From Pedobacter sp. PACM 27299 (GTDB lineage: Bacteria > Bacteroidota > Bacteroidia > Sphingobacteriales > Sphingobacteriaceae): a DNA stretch of 64,000 nt. The position numbers and the translations under genes are program-made. A model generated the notes under the pieces. The model saw only the letters and a program-made list of their open reading frames with translations, was not told the DNA's origin and searched no databases. The stretch covers positions 1,674,001 through 1,738,000 of the forward strand of contig NZ_CP012996.1 in NCBI RefSeq assembly GCF_001412655.1, read 5' to 3'. Of the stretch, positions 27,701 to 35,670 are shown piece after piece (positions within the stretch are counted from its first letter, which is position 1; each line of letters opens with the position of its first letter).

Positions 27701-28794
27701 TTCCAGAAGAAAGCAGGGATAAGCTGTTTACCAATTTCTATCAGGTAAAAGATCCGCTTTCCAGAAACAGCGGTACGGGAATAGGCCTTGCCCTTTCTAA
27801 AAAGATAGCAGAACTGCACCATGGCAGCCTATTTTTAGCGGAACAAAAAGACATTCCGGAAGCGGGTATCCGTACTTGTTTCTGCTTGAAACTGAAATTA
27901 GGACAGGCACATTTTTCAAAAGAAGAATTAGTACAGGACTTCCTGAATAGCGAAAACCCGGCACATTATCTGGCAGCCGACACATCAGCACTAGAGCAAA
28001 GCCCCTACCTGCCAGCAGCGGAAAATGGAGATCCAGAAGAGCAGGTGACGATTTTGATTGTAGAAGACAACCATGAGGTGAGAGACTTTATCGTACAATT
28101 CTTACGACCGTTTTATATCGTTTTAGAAGCAGAGCAGGGTGCAATAGGACTGCAAATCGCGATTGATAAAATCCCTGACCTGATCGTCAGTGATGTGATG
28201 ATGCCGGTGATGGACGGATTGGAACTATGCCGGACGCTGAAAACCGATGTCAGAACCAGCCATATTCCAGTTATCCTGTTAACTGCAAGAACTGGAAATA
28301 TCCATGAAGTGAATGGCTTGAAAACCGGGGCAGAGGCTTACCTCACCAAACCTTTCAGCATCAGCAGCCTGCAGCTGACCATCTCGAACCTGCTCATGCT
28401 GCAGGCCAATATGAGGCGAAAGTTTAGTCAGCAGATTACCCTGCAGCCTGCCAATATTTTAATTGAGTCCTCAGATGAAGAATTCCTGAATAAAGTAATG
28501 ACACTGATTGAAAATAACTTTACGATATCGGAGTTTAGCGTCAACACCCTGGCCTCAGATTTAGGGATGAGTACACCCATCCTTTATAAAAAGATTAAAG
28601 TGCTGACCGGCCTCACCGTTAATAATTTCATTAAATCTGTCCGGCTGAAAAGAGCAGCCCAACTGCTCCGTCAAAAGGTATACACCGTTTATGAAGTGGC
28701 CTACCTCGTAGGTTTTAGTGACCCCAAATATTTCAGTAAAGAGTTTGTGAAACAGTTTGGCAGAACCCCTTCTGATTATGCATTAGAGGAATAA
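24721..28794 (+). CDS. Hybrid two-component system sensor/AraC regulator (HTCS)
   Basis: This 1357-residue protein carries a whole signalling pathway. After the signal (MNHFKLLLLGLLFSCIGVTAQ) come about 13 two-component propeller repeats of the W(I/V)GT..GL type from residue 45 to about 640, making two seven-bladed propellers in the periplasm. A Y_Y_Y domain follows (YKLEGFEKDWNYVSSPSATFTNLPSGTY). One membrane helix (YLIYMSAFLGMLFLFSRF) leads to HisKA with FTNVSHEIRTPLT (H843), HATPase boxes LEKVLYNLLSNAFKCTP and GTGIGLALSKKI, a receiver with D1158 in VSDVMMPVMDG, and a C-terminal AraC domain (VAYLVGFSDPKYFSKEFVKQFGRTPSDY). Such regulators sense oligosaccharides and switch on adjacent utilization loci, here presumably the SusC operon from 30213. 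All catalytic residues appear intact. Confidence 0.95.
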   Translation: MNHFKLLLLGLLFSCIGVTAQQKSISFNHLTVENGLSQSSVLSITQDSLGFMWFGTKDGLNKFNTQNFEIYKYHKNDSSSLTSSMNINALLTDSKGNVWVGTQKGLNLYLPKTNSFKRFQHHNKQKNSISHNIIRSIYEDRQGFIWVATDSGLNKLVAPDKFERFMTSSDPQKGPVHHLVKSVYQDHNNVMWVGTLQGLISMVLKNGKYVCRAYVHDRTKPESLSDNDISSILEDHRHNLWIGTHSGGLELMDRSTGTFKHFRFKNGQPNSISSNVIRKMMLAKDGKLWVSTLNGINIIDVDNYAIKVLNHLPDDPSSLNQNSIYDLMQDAAGSIWVGTYYGGVNVYHVNSTPFREYKSKIGENGLSSNVVSSIVEDSKHNLWIGTEAEGLNYYDRASGKFTSFRHDPENPSSLSSTLVKAVSIDHKGKVWVGTYEGGLELYLPETKNFRHYEPNPTDPTALNSNRIVALLHDRQQRFWIGTRANGLFLYNEKTDNFSPFSGINDKHDLKVVRYLFQDSKNNVWICCNSGTYILEPNSTKVRKFKNSEERMLFNDINFVQEDSRGYIWLGGYESGLIRYLPKNKTIRSFKKEDGLPSNVVLGMLEDDKGNLWISTDNGLSKFDRKTFKTYTVRDGLPGNVFNYNSFFKDSKGEFFFGGFNGMVSFFPDQIKDNNRVPKVVFTRLKLFNKPITINDETQLLKENISLTKELTFSYHQNIFTVDFAVLNYIKSEKNRYAYKLEGFEKDWNYVSSPSATFTNLPSGTYTLLIRGSNNDGVWNPVPTKLLIHVNPPFWKTWWAYLIYMSAFLGMLFLFSRFLWIRALLKREQDVYQMKLDFFTNVSHEIRTPLTLIEGPLETLIHETQESPVLNRKLLTVRRNAGRLTRLVNELLDFRKAESGKLSLNISPGNIVSFAKEIYLSFTDLAIKQHIDYQFLSDEAEIEVYFDNEQLEKVLYNLLSNAFKCTPEGGMIRLSVLKTPDGFVEIRTCDNGKGIPEESRDKLFTNFYQVKDPLSRNSGTGIGLALSKKIAELHHGSLFLAEQKDIPEAGIRTCFCLKLKLGQAHFSKEELVQDFLNSENPAHYLAADTSALEQSPYLPAAENGDPEEQVTILIVEDNHEVRDFIVQFLRPFYIVLEAEQGAIGLQIAIDKIPDLIVSDVMMPVMDGLELCRTLKTDVRTSHIPVILLTARTGNIHEVNGLKTGAEAYLTKPFSISSLQLTISNLLMLQANMRRKFSQQITLQPANILIESSDEEFLNKVMTLIENNFTISEFSVNTLASDLGMSTPILYKKIKVLTGLTVNNFIKSVRLKRAAQLLRQKVYTVYEVAYLVGFSDPKYFSKEFVKQFGRTPSDYALEE

Positions 28795-28805
28795 TCACTG
28801 CTTAT

Positions 28806-28842
28806 TTAAGAATTTCCCCCTTTATAATTAAGAATTTCCCCC
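28806..28842. repeat. Two 15-bp direct repeats at 22-bp spacing
   Basis: TTAAGAATTTCCCCC occurs at 28806-28820 and 28828-28842, so the period is 22 bp, about two helical turns. It lies 12 bp after the HTCS stop. Phased direct repeats like this are typical binding sites for AraC-type or LytTR-type regulators. Which gene they control is not clear; the AraC gene begins 250 bp downstream. Confidence 0.55.
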
Positions 28843-28911
28843 CTCAGAGATGCGCAGGAGCGCTACATTAGCAAAACCAAGTATAATTTATCTGTAAGAC
28901 CAATTGATCTG

Positions 28912-29082
28912 ATGAACGAGTATTCTATGATTTCTTGTCCTGTATTTTCCGCTTTTGGAAACATTTACCAGGATTCCTCATCGCTGTTATGTACTTGCAT
29001 TTGCAAGGTTCATGAGGCGATTGTATTCCCCCGTATTTCAAATAAATGTGCTGGTAGCGCCTCTAGGATTCTAACTAAATAA
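28912..29082 (+). CDS. Possible small protein, 56 residues
   Basis: An ATG-initiated frame from 28912 to the TAA at 29080-29082 encodes 56 residues beginning MNEYSMISCPVF and containing five cysteines, three of them in LLCTCICKV. It fills most of the 297-bp gap between the HTCS and AraC genes and ends 9 bp before the AraC start. There is no lipobox, signal peptide or family resemblance, and open frames of this size arise by chance. I list it because it is the only content of the gap besides the direct repeats. Confidence 0.2.
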   Translation: MNEYSMISCPVFSAFGNIYQDSSSLLCTCICKVHEAIVFPRISNKCAGSASRILTK

Positions 29083-29091
29083 CTATTGATT

Positions 29092-29973
29092 ATGAAAGCA
29101 CAATTACTAAAAGTATCGATGGCTCCTGCTCAATCATTTAGTGTCAGACAGGATGTCGAACCATTTGTCAACAATAAATGGCATTACCACCAGGAGCTGG
29201 AATTGATTTATTTTAATGAAGGTAAGGGAATGCAGTTTATCGGGGATAACATTCAATCTTTTGATTCGGGAGACATCATTCTGGTAGGTGCGCATTTGCC
29301 GCATTACTGGAGATTTGAAGATGCCTATTTTGAAGGTGGCGAAAAGAGCGGTACTGCAGATGTAAAGGTCGCTCATTTTAGCGAAGACCTTTGGGGAGAT
29401 TTCTTCTTGAACCTGCCGGAAAATAAAGCCTTAAAAGATGTGATGGAGAAATCCAAAAGAGGCGTGAAGGTGACCGGCAAAAATAAAGAAATAGTAGCGG
29501 CATTACTTACGCGCATGCTGGAAGCTGAAGGAACGGAAAGAATCATCATGCTGATGCAGGCTTTACTGGAAATCGCTAAATGCAGTGAGTTGGAAACGCT
29601 GGCTTCCGTTGGTTTTCAGTACGACCTGGAACAGGTAGAGAAAGATCGCATCAGTGACATCTATGAATATACTTATGCCAATTTCAGGAATAAGATCTGT
29701 CTGGAGGAAATTGCCGATGTAGCCAAGATCAGCCCTAATTCTTTCTGCCGTTATTTTAAATCGCGCACGCGAAAAACATATTCTCAATTTCTAACAGAGA
29801 TCAAAGTAGGGCAGGCCTGCAAGCTTTTGATTGAAGCTCACCTCAACCTTAAACAAATCTGCTACAACAGTGGCTTTAATAATTTTGCCAGTTTCCATAA
29901 GTGTTTTAAAAAGGTAACCGGGAAAAGCCCCCTCTGTTACCAACGGGAATTTGTAACTGAATATATCAACTAA
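29092..29973 (+). CDS. AraC-family transcriptional regulator with N-terminal cupin
   Basis: This cytoplasmic regulator of about 293 residues starts at ATG 29092 (MKAQLLKVSMAPAQ). The N-terminal sensor half is a cupin with KWHYHQELELIYFNEGKGMQFIGDNIQSFDSGDIILVGAHLPHYW, as in sugar-responsive AraC proteins. The C-terminal part carries two helix-turn-helix motifs: ICLEEIADVAKISPNSFCRYFKSRTRKTYSQFL and LNLKQICYNSGFNNFASFHKCFKKVTGKSPLCYQRE. It lies between the HTCS gene and the large SusC-led operon and points toward the latter, so it probably adds a second input, perhaps a cytoplasmic monosaccharide, to control of that operon. The ligand is unknown. Confidence 0.92.
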   Translation: MKAQLLKVSMAPAQSFSVRQDVEPFVNNKWHYHQELELIYFNEGKGMQFIGDNIQSFDSGDIILVGAHLPHYWRFEDAYFEGGEKSGTADVKVAHFSEDLWGDFFLNLPENKALKDVMEKSKRGVKVTGKNKEIVAALLTRMLEAEGTERIIMLMQALLEIAKCSELETLASVGFQYDLEQVEKDRISDIYEYTYANFRNKICLEEIADVAKISPNSFCRYFKSRTRKTYSQFLTEIKVGQACKLLIEAHLNLKQICYNSGFNNFASFHKCFKKVTGKSPLCYQREFVTEYIN

Positions 29974-30076
29974 AACAGCAAGCCAATTCTGTTGACAACT
30001 ACGCCAAACCAACCGACTGATTCCTAAAAAATAATCCGTCCCTTAGATTAACCAAAATAAACTTAAACGAATAATA

Positions 30077-30136
30077 ATGAAAATGACCACCACTACTACA
30101 AAGCGCCATAGGAGATATATGGCTTTGCGCTCCTGA
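30077..30136 (+). promoter_or_regulatory. Candidate threonine-rich leader peptide ORF
   Basis: ATG 30077 to TGA 30136 encodes MKMTTTTTKRHRRYMALRS, with five successive Thr codons. The second half can fold: GCCATA and TATGGC flank a short loop within GCGCCATAGGAGATATATGGC. Short Thr- or His-rich leaders of this look precede attenuated amino-acid operons, but here the next gene is susC, 76 bp downstream. It may be an attenuator, a relic, or chance. Confidence 0.3.
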
Positions 30137-30212
30137 CCAGCACGATGACCGGATTCCCGGAATAATTAGCTGAAGATCAATTAAAGTATTTACTCATTTT
30201 TAAAACTGAAGT

Positions 30213-33200
30213 ATGAAGGAAATTTATACTATGAACCTCTATTTGTCTAACAAATGGAAAGTGTGCACGATCAGGAAGGTTGGCGTCATCATTTTACTAG
30301 CCATCGGGATGTTATTTTCCCCCTCCGCGTATGCACAAACAATTAAAGTAAAAGGCGTAGTGAAGGATGATAAAGGGGTGCCGCTTCCAGGGGTGGGCGT
30401 CAAAATTAAAGGGACATCAACGGGTACTTCTACCAATGGCGATGGCCTCTACAGCATTACCGTACCTAGTACATCAGCGGTATTGGTATTTAGCTATATC
30501 GGCTTTATGCCTCAGGAAGCCACAGTAGGCACTAAAACTACGTTAAACATCAGCCTGAAAGAAGATTTCTCTGATCTGGAAGAGATTGTCGTAACCGGTT
30601 ATGGCGGGGTAGCCAGAAAGAAAGACCTTACCGGTGCCAGTTCCTCTGTGAATGAAAAGGCAATTAAAGAACGTCAGCCAATTAACCTTTTTGATGCTTT
30701 GCAAGGCCAGGCAGCAGGGGTTTTAATTGTGAATGATGGTGGTGGTGCTCCAGGTGCTACAGGTTCTATCCAGATTCGCGGTACTTCTACTTTGAATGGT
30801 GGAAATGGACCTTTATATGTAGTAGATGGGGTGATCGACGAGAACGGTGCGAATATCAATCCTGCCGATATGGCCAATATAGAAGTATTGAAAGATGCGG
30901 CATCAGCTTCCATCTATGGTTCACGTGCGGCTAACGGTGTAATTTTAATTACCACCAAAAGAGGACAGGAAGGAAAACCTTCCATCGACGTGACCTATAA
31001 CCATGTATTTGGTCGTTTGGCACATAGCATTCCCATCAGTAATTCTGCGGAAGTACGTGCATTCAGAGCGATTCAAGGCAGAACGAATGCCACAGACTCC
31101 CTGAATCCAAGTTTCAATGCAGATAATGATTTGCAGGATATCTTATTAGGTAACCTGGCTCAAAAGAAAGAAGTTAAACTGGGAATTAGTGGTGCCCAAA
31201 AAGGATTGAACTATTATACCAGTTTAAATTACCTGGATGATCAATCTATCATTAAGAACAGCTGGGCAAAACGTCTGCAGTCGAGGATAAACATCGGCTA
31301 TCAGATCTCCCCAAAATTAAAGTATTCGAATAATGTATCCTTCGGCTGGTCGAAAGGAAATGCAATTCCAGTGGGAAATACAATAAAGGTTGTCGTAGAC
31401 CGACCTGCTTATTCCTTACTTTACTATCCTGACGGAACTTTAACCAGTTATATTGCTTCAAAAAGGAATCCAATTGCCCAGGCTTTATATGAGCGGGATG
31501 AAGAAGAAGTGTATTCTGCACAATTGAACAATCAGCTGGATTATTCCTTCACGAAAGATCTGAAATTTACGACTTTATTTAACGCAAAACTCGATAATGC
31601 GCAGAGTATGTATTTCTCCCCAAGGATCATCTCCGCAAATAAAGATCAGAACTCTGGTAAAAATGAGATGAATAAAACGTTCAGATATGAATATCAGGCT
31701 TTTGTGAATTACAACAGAACCGTGGCGACTGACCATGCTTTTTCTGCTTTGCTGGGTTTTAGTGCCGACAGAAGGAAGTTTGACCGCATCCATACAGAGT
31801 ATCAAAACAGTGTAAATGAAGCAGTTTTTGTAACGCTTCCTGATTACCTGACGGCTTCTAAAAGTTATACAGACGGAACGGCAAATTCTACGGCTTCTAT
31901 TTTTAGTAGATTAGGCTACAACTATAAAGGGCGCTATATTTTACAGGGAACCTATCGTAGAGATGGATCTTCCAGATTCGGATCAGAAAATCGCTGGGGT
32001 GATTTCTTTTCTGCCTCTGCAGCATGGCGTTTCTCTGATGAGAAATTCATGAACTTCGCAAAACCTTACTTGGAAGACGCAAAGCTTCGTTACAGTTTTG
32101 GTCAGCTAGGAAATGATAAAATCGGAGATTACGAGTCTTATACCAAATTCGGATTTGCAGGAAACTATAACGGTATTGGTGCTGCGGTACCGGTTTCAAA
32201 CTTCGGTAATCCTTATATCAAATGGGAAACCACTACACAGAACAATATTGGAATGGACCTGAGTTTCTTCAAGGGAAGGTTAGGCATCACCGCTGATTAT
32301 TACGTGAAGGAAACCAGTAACCTATTGTACCCAAGAGAACTTTCTAAAGAAACAGGATACAGTACGGTGCTGGTAAATGTTGGCACCATACAGTCAAAAG
32401 GTTTTGAGTTTGTGGCCACCGGAACACCAGTAGTTACAAAGAATTTTGAATGGAGCATCATGGGTAACATCACCTTTGAGCGCGGAACAATAAAGAAACT
32501 CGCAGGTGGTATTCCATTCTTTGTGGGTAATAAATGGTATGTAGAAGAGGGTGGTAAAATTGGTAACTTCTATGGTTGGAAAAACCTGGGTGTATACCAA
32601 TGGAATGAATCGAATGCTTATGATGAAAACTGGAAAAAACTAACCTTAGTGTTAGAGAATGGACAGCCTAAAATTGAGAATGGTAAACCCGTTTATACTT
32701 CAAACGGACAGCCATATACTGGAAATGTGTTGAGTAAAAGGGCACCGGATGGTAAGCTTAAAGGTGGTGATGCAGAGTGGGAAGAGGTAAAAGCGGATGG
32801 GGTAATTGACGATGAAGATCGTCAGATTCTGGGCAATGCTACTCCTGATTTTTATCTGGGTGTGACGAACAATTTCCGTTATAAAAATATATCATTGTCC
32901 TTTACTTTCAATGGTTCATTTGGTGGCGAGGTATACAATACCCTTTTACAAACACAGAATAACCCTTCCAATACTGGTGCCGGATCTCCGGATATGGTTT
33001 ACAATTCCTGGAGAAAACCTGGTGATATTGCCAAATACCCTTATTACATCGAGAAGAATAACCGTGGAAATCTGAAAACTAATCAGAACAGTTTGTATGT
33101 AGAAGATGCTTCTTTCTTTAGGTTATCGAGCGCACGCTTGTCGTACCAGCTCAATGAAAAATGGTCAAAAACCGTTGGCATGAGAAGGATCAGTACCTAT

Positions 33201-33347
33201 GTATATGGTACCAATTTATTAACCTGGACCAATTACCGCGGTTATGATCCTGAGTTTAGCACCAACAACCCTTTAACCCCGGGTGATGACGTTGGTAAAT
33301 ATCCAAGAAGAAGAGAGTTTGGTTTAGGTATCAATGTTAATTTCTAA
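30213..33347 (+). CDS. SusC/RagA-type TonB-linked outer-membrane transporter (polysaccharide locus)
   Basis: This 1044-residue barrel protein has an extended N terminus; the signal helix is VGVIILLAIGMLFSPSAYAQ. An ATG at 30231 is a possible alternative start. It continues with the carboxypeptidase-D-like domain IKVKGVVKDDKGVPLPGVGVKIKGTSTGT, the TonB-box-like region LEEIVVTGYGGVARKKDLTGASSSV, and the plug with LFDALQGQAAGVLIV, IQIRGTSTLNGG and IEVLKDAASASIYGSRAANGVILITTKRG. The barrel ends EFGLGINVNF with a terminal Phe. It is the first gene of the polysaccharide operon and its stop is 4 bp before the likely susD start. It should import large oligosaccharides released at the surface by the lyases encoded downstream. 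Confidence 0.94.
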   Translation: MKEIYTMNLYLSNKWKVCTIRKVGVIILLAIGMLFSPSAYAQTIKVKGVVKDDKGVPLPGVGVKIKGTSTGTSTNGDGLYSITVPSTSAVLVFSYIGFMPQEATVGTKTTLNISLKEDFSDLEEIVVTGYGGVARKKDLTGASSSVNEKAIKERQPINLFDALQGQAAGVLIVNDGGGAPGATGSIQIRGTSTLNGGNGPLYVVDGVIDENGANINPADMANIEVLKDAASASIYGSRAANGVILITTKRGQEGKPSIDVTYNHVFGRLAHSIPISNSAEVRAFRAIQGRTNATDSLNPSFNADNDLQDILLGNLAQKKEVKLGISGAQKGLNYYTSLNYLDDQSIIKNSWAKRLQSRINIGYQISPKLKYSNNVSFGWSKGNAIPVGNTIKVVVDRPAYSLLYYPDGTLTSYIASKRNPIAQALYERDEEEVYSAQLNNQLDYSFTKDLKFTTLFNAKLDNAQSMYFSPRIISANKDQNSGKNEMNKTFRYEYQAFVNYNRTVATDHAFSALLGFSADRRKFDRIHTEYQNSVNEAVFVTLPDYLTASKSYTDGTANSTASIFSRLGYNYKGRYILQGTYRRDGSSRFGSENRWGDFFSASAAWRFSDEKFMNFAKPYLEDAKLRYSFGQLGNDKIGDYESYTKFGFAGNYNGIGAAVPVSNFGNPYIKWETTTQNNIGMDLSFFKGRLGITADYYVKETSNLLYPRELSKETGYSTVLVNVGTIQSKGFEFVATGTPVVTKNFEWSIMGNITFERGTIKKLAGGIPFFVGNKWYVEEGGKIGNFYGWKNLGVYQWNESNAYDENWKKLTLVLENGQPKIENGKPVYTSNGQPYTGNVLSKRAPDGKLKGGDAEWEEVKADGVIDDEDRQILGNATPDFYLGVTNNFRYKNISLSFTFNGSFGGEVYNTLLQTQNNPSNTGAGSPDMVYNSWRKPGDIAKYPYYIEKNNRGNLKTNQNSLYVEDASFFRLSSARLSYQLNEKWSKTVGMRRISTYVYGTNLLTWTNYRGYDPEFSTNNPLTPGDDVGKYPRRREFGLGINVNF

Positions 33348-33351
33348 TAAG

Positions 33352-34905
33352 ATGATGATGAAAAAGATAATCGCGATGTCTGCTTTAGGCGCAGCGTTGT
33401 TACTGGGTGGCTGTAAAAAGTTTTTAGATGAAAGACCTTTCAATCAGGTACCCTTAGCGGATTTTTATAAAAACAGATATGATGTGGAAGCTGCAGTTGC
33501 AGGGATGTATTCTGGCTTTCAGCAGGAAATGGTGGGCAAGGACCAGTACACAGAAAAATATATGTATTGGGGAGAATACCGTTCTGACAATTTCGACAGG
33601 TTTCTGATCTATACTAAAGATTTTGTGGATGAGGTGGTGCTGAATAGTTTAACGCCTACCAATCAATTTTCGGATTGGACCGGGCTATATTCAGTCATCG
33701 GCAGAGCCAATAATAATATTAAATATATTCCGCTGACCGCAAATCTGGACCCACTGCTTACGCCAGCGATGGTGAACAGCTACCTTTCCCAAACTTATGC
33801 CATGCGTGCCATGAGTTATTTTTACCTGGTTAGGGTTTGGGGCGATGCAGTGATCAGACTGGAACCTTTTGAAAGTCTGGATGCTGTTTCCGAAGAACCC
33901 CGGGTTGCTAAAGATAGGGTGATCAATGAAGTGATCATTCCTGATCTCCAGAAAGCCTATGACCTGGTCAAAAAAGGCGACAAACCTGTAGTGTTCAATA
34001 TTGGTGAAGCAGCGATCTGCGCTACTATGGCTGATGTGTACATGTGGAAGAAAGATTATCCAAATGCCATCAAATGGATCAAACTTTTATTTGCAGCTAA
34101 AGGGCCTACCGGAGCAGTATATACTGGCGCCAGTGAGTTGAATTTACAGCCTTCTGCGACATGGAAAAATATATTTACCGCACCTGCAAGCAGCATGGAA
34201 TCCATCTGGAGCATCCACTGGGATTACCAGAAAAACGGCTGTGCCTGTATGCAGACCTCCTGGACTTCTAATAACAAACAGATTTCTATTGATGAGGGCA
34301 TTTATGCCACCTGGTTTCAGCCACAAGTATCAGCCACAACCAGAACTACAGATATCAGACCAAGACAGACAGCAGATGTATTTTTTGGAGGGACGAAACC
34401 AAACAGGGATCGTTTTGTGAAATGGTACCCAACGGCTGCCAATCCTATTGCTGCAGATCCATGGCCAGCCAGCAACCAATTGCTGCCAGTTTATCTGACC
34501 ATGTATCGCCTGAGTGATATTTATCTATTGTATGCGGAAGCACTGAATGCAACTGGTGATTTACCAAATGCGTTAAAATACTTAAATTATGTTCGTAAGC
34601 GTGCAGTGGTTCCGGAGTACCTGTCTACAGATCCTTTAGTATCCAATCAGGTGGCAATGGAGAATGCCATCCTGAACGAAAGACAGCTTGAGTTATTTGG
34701 CGAAGGTAAAAGATGGTTCGACCTGGTTCGTACCAATCATGTCAAAACAGTGATGGATCCGATTCTTAAGCGAAGACAAACGGCTGCCGGAAATATAGAT
34801 GCCCCAGGGTTTTTGAATCCTGAAAATAAAGTCTACTGGCCATTGCATAGAAATGTGCTGAACTCTAATTCTAAATTAAACCAAAATCCTGGTTACACCG
34901 ATTAA
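33352..34905 (+). CDS. SusD/RagB-type surface glycan-binding lipoprotein
   Basis: This lipoprotein has about 517 residues. The start is one of the ATG codons at 33352, 33355 or 33358; an upstream in-frame TTG would overlap susC and lengthen the signal needlessly. The lipobox is LLLGGCKKFLDE. Family markers include KKFLDERPFNQVPLADFYKNRYDVEAAVAGMYSGFQ, QTYAMRAMSYFYLVRVWGDAV, LTMYRLSDIYLLYAEALNATGD and NERQLELFGEGKRWFDLVRTNHV. It forms the lid of the SusC transporter and binds the target polysaccharide outside the cell. It is distinct from the SusD at 21811, with a long insertion containing NGCACMQTSWTSNNKQ, which suggests a different ligand. Confidence 0.93.
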   Translation: MMMKKIIAMSALGAALLLGGCKKFLDERPFNQVPLADFYKNRYDVEAAVAGMYSGFQQEMVGKDQYTEKYMYWGEYRSDNFDRFLIYTKDFVDEVVLNSLTPTNQFSDWTGLYSVIGRANNNIKYIPLTANLDPLLTPAMVNSYLSQTYAMRAMSYFYLVRVWGDAVIRLEPFESLDAVSEEPRVAKDRVINEVIIPDLQKAYDLVKKGDKPVVFNIGEAAICATMADVYMWKKDYPNAIKWIKLLFAAKGPTGAVYTGASELNLQPSATWKNIFTAPASSMESIWSIHWDYQKNGCACMQTSWTSNNKQISIDEGIYATWFQPQVSATTRTTDIRPRQTADVFFGGTKPNRDRFVKWYPTAANPIAADPWPASNQLLPVYLTMYRLSDIYLLYAEALNATGDLPNALKYLNYVRKRAVVPEYLSTDPLVSNQVAMENAILNERQLELFGEGKRWFDLVRTNHVKTVMDPILKRRQTAAGNIDAPGFLNPENKVYWPLHRNVLNSNSKLNQNPGYTD

Positions 34906-34915
34906 TCAACAGACA

Positions 34916-35665
34916 ATGAATAAGATCAATAGATTACTGAAAAGGTACGCCTTCTTATTGCTGCTTCCATTAACAGGATGCACGTTGTTCGATATGGAAC
35001 TACAAAAGAAATATGATTATAATCCTCAAACACTGGATCCGAACATTCATATCTCGGCTAGGAAGTTCTTAGAAGACCGTTCTTATGAAAGTCCGACTAA
35101 CCTGAACGATACGGTTTTTAAATGGATGAGAAAGGGTTTGGAATATGCAGAGATCGACCTTGCCGCTTATGAAAAACAGGGCATGACTTTCATGTTTCTT
35201 CACAATGATGCCATCCGTGTTTGGGATGCCAAAACGAATAAGGTGACTGGAGGAATGTGGTTTAATTTTCCTATTATCACTTTGGTTCCAGGTACAGAGT
35301 CGATTGCAACAAGTCGGCCAGCCACAAAATGGTCAGATTATCCTAAGGCTGATGTGAAGAATTATTTTCTATACCTGATGCTGCAAGGGACTTATAATTT
35401 CAATAACCTTCGTTTAACACCTGTGGATGCACAAACCATGCTGCCTCCGGGAACATTGGCTACCAAATCTTCTTTGCTGGGTCTTGTGAACGGAGCAAAA
35501 GGATTTGATCAGGAGGGTAAGATGAGTTTATCCATTCTGAACAACGATGACCTTGCGCCATTGGTGATCAATAAATTAACGAGAAACAGATCCGGTGGTT
35601 ATGTGACCACAAATGCCATTGTTCATGTATATGGCGCCACAGTTTTCCCTTACCGACCAGAATAA
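34916..35665 (+). CDS. Surface lipoprotein of unknown function in the SusE/SusF position
   Basis: This 249-residue protein has a lipobox in FLLLLPLTGCTLFDME, so it is probably anchored in the outer membrane. The mature part starts KKYDYNPQTLDPNIHISARKFLEDRS and includes DTVFKWMRKGLEYAEIDLAAYEKQGMTFMFLHNDAIRVW, which faintly resembles a fasciclin-like domain (helix pair, then a 'tvfapsn'-like strand). I am not certain of this. The gene lies 11 bp after susD and 6 bp before the GH2 gene, the place where surface glycan-binding proteins are usually encoded. A glycan-capture role is inferred from position only. Confidence 0.75.
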   Translation: MNKINRLLKRYAFLLLLPLTGCTLFDMELQKKYDYNPQTLDPNIHISARKFLEDRSYESPTNLNDTVFKWMRKGLEYAEIDLAAYEKQGMTFMFLHNDAIRVWDAKTNKVTGGMWFNFPIITLVPGTESIATSRPATKWSDYPKADVKNYFLYLMLQGTYNFNNLRLTPVDAQTMLPPGTLATKSSLLGLVNGAKGFDQEGKMSLSILNNDDLAPLVINKLTRNRSGGYVTTNAIVHVYGATVFPYRPE

Positions 35666-35670
35666 AATTT

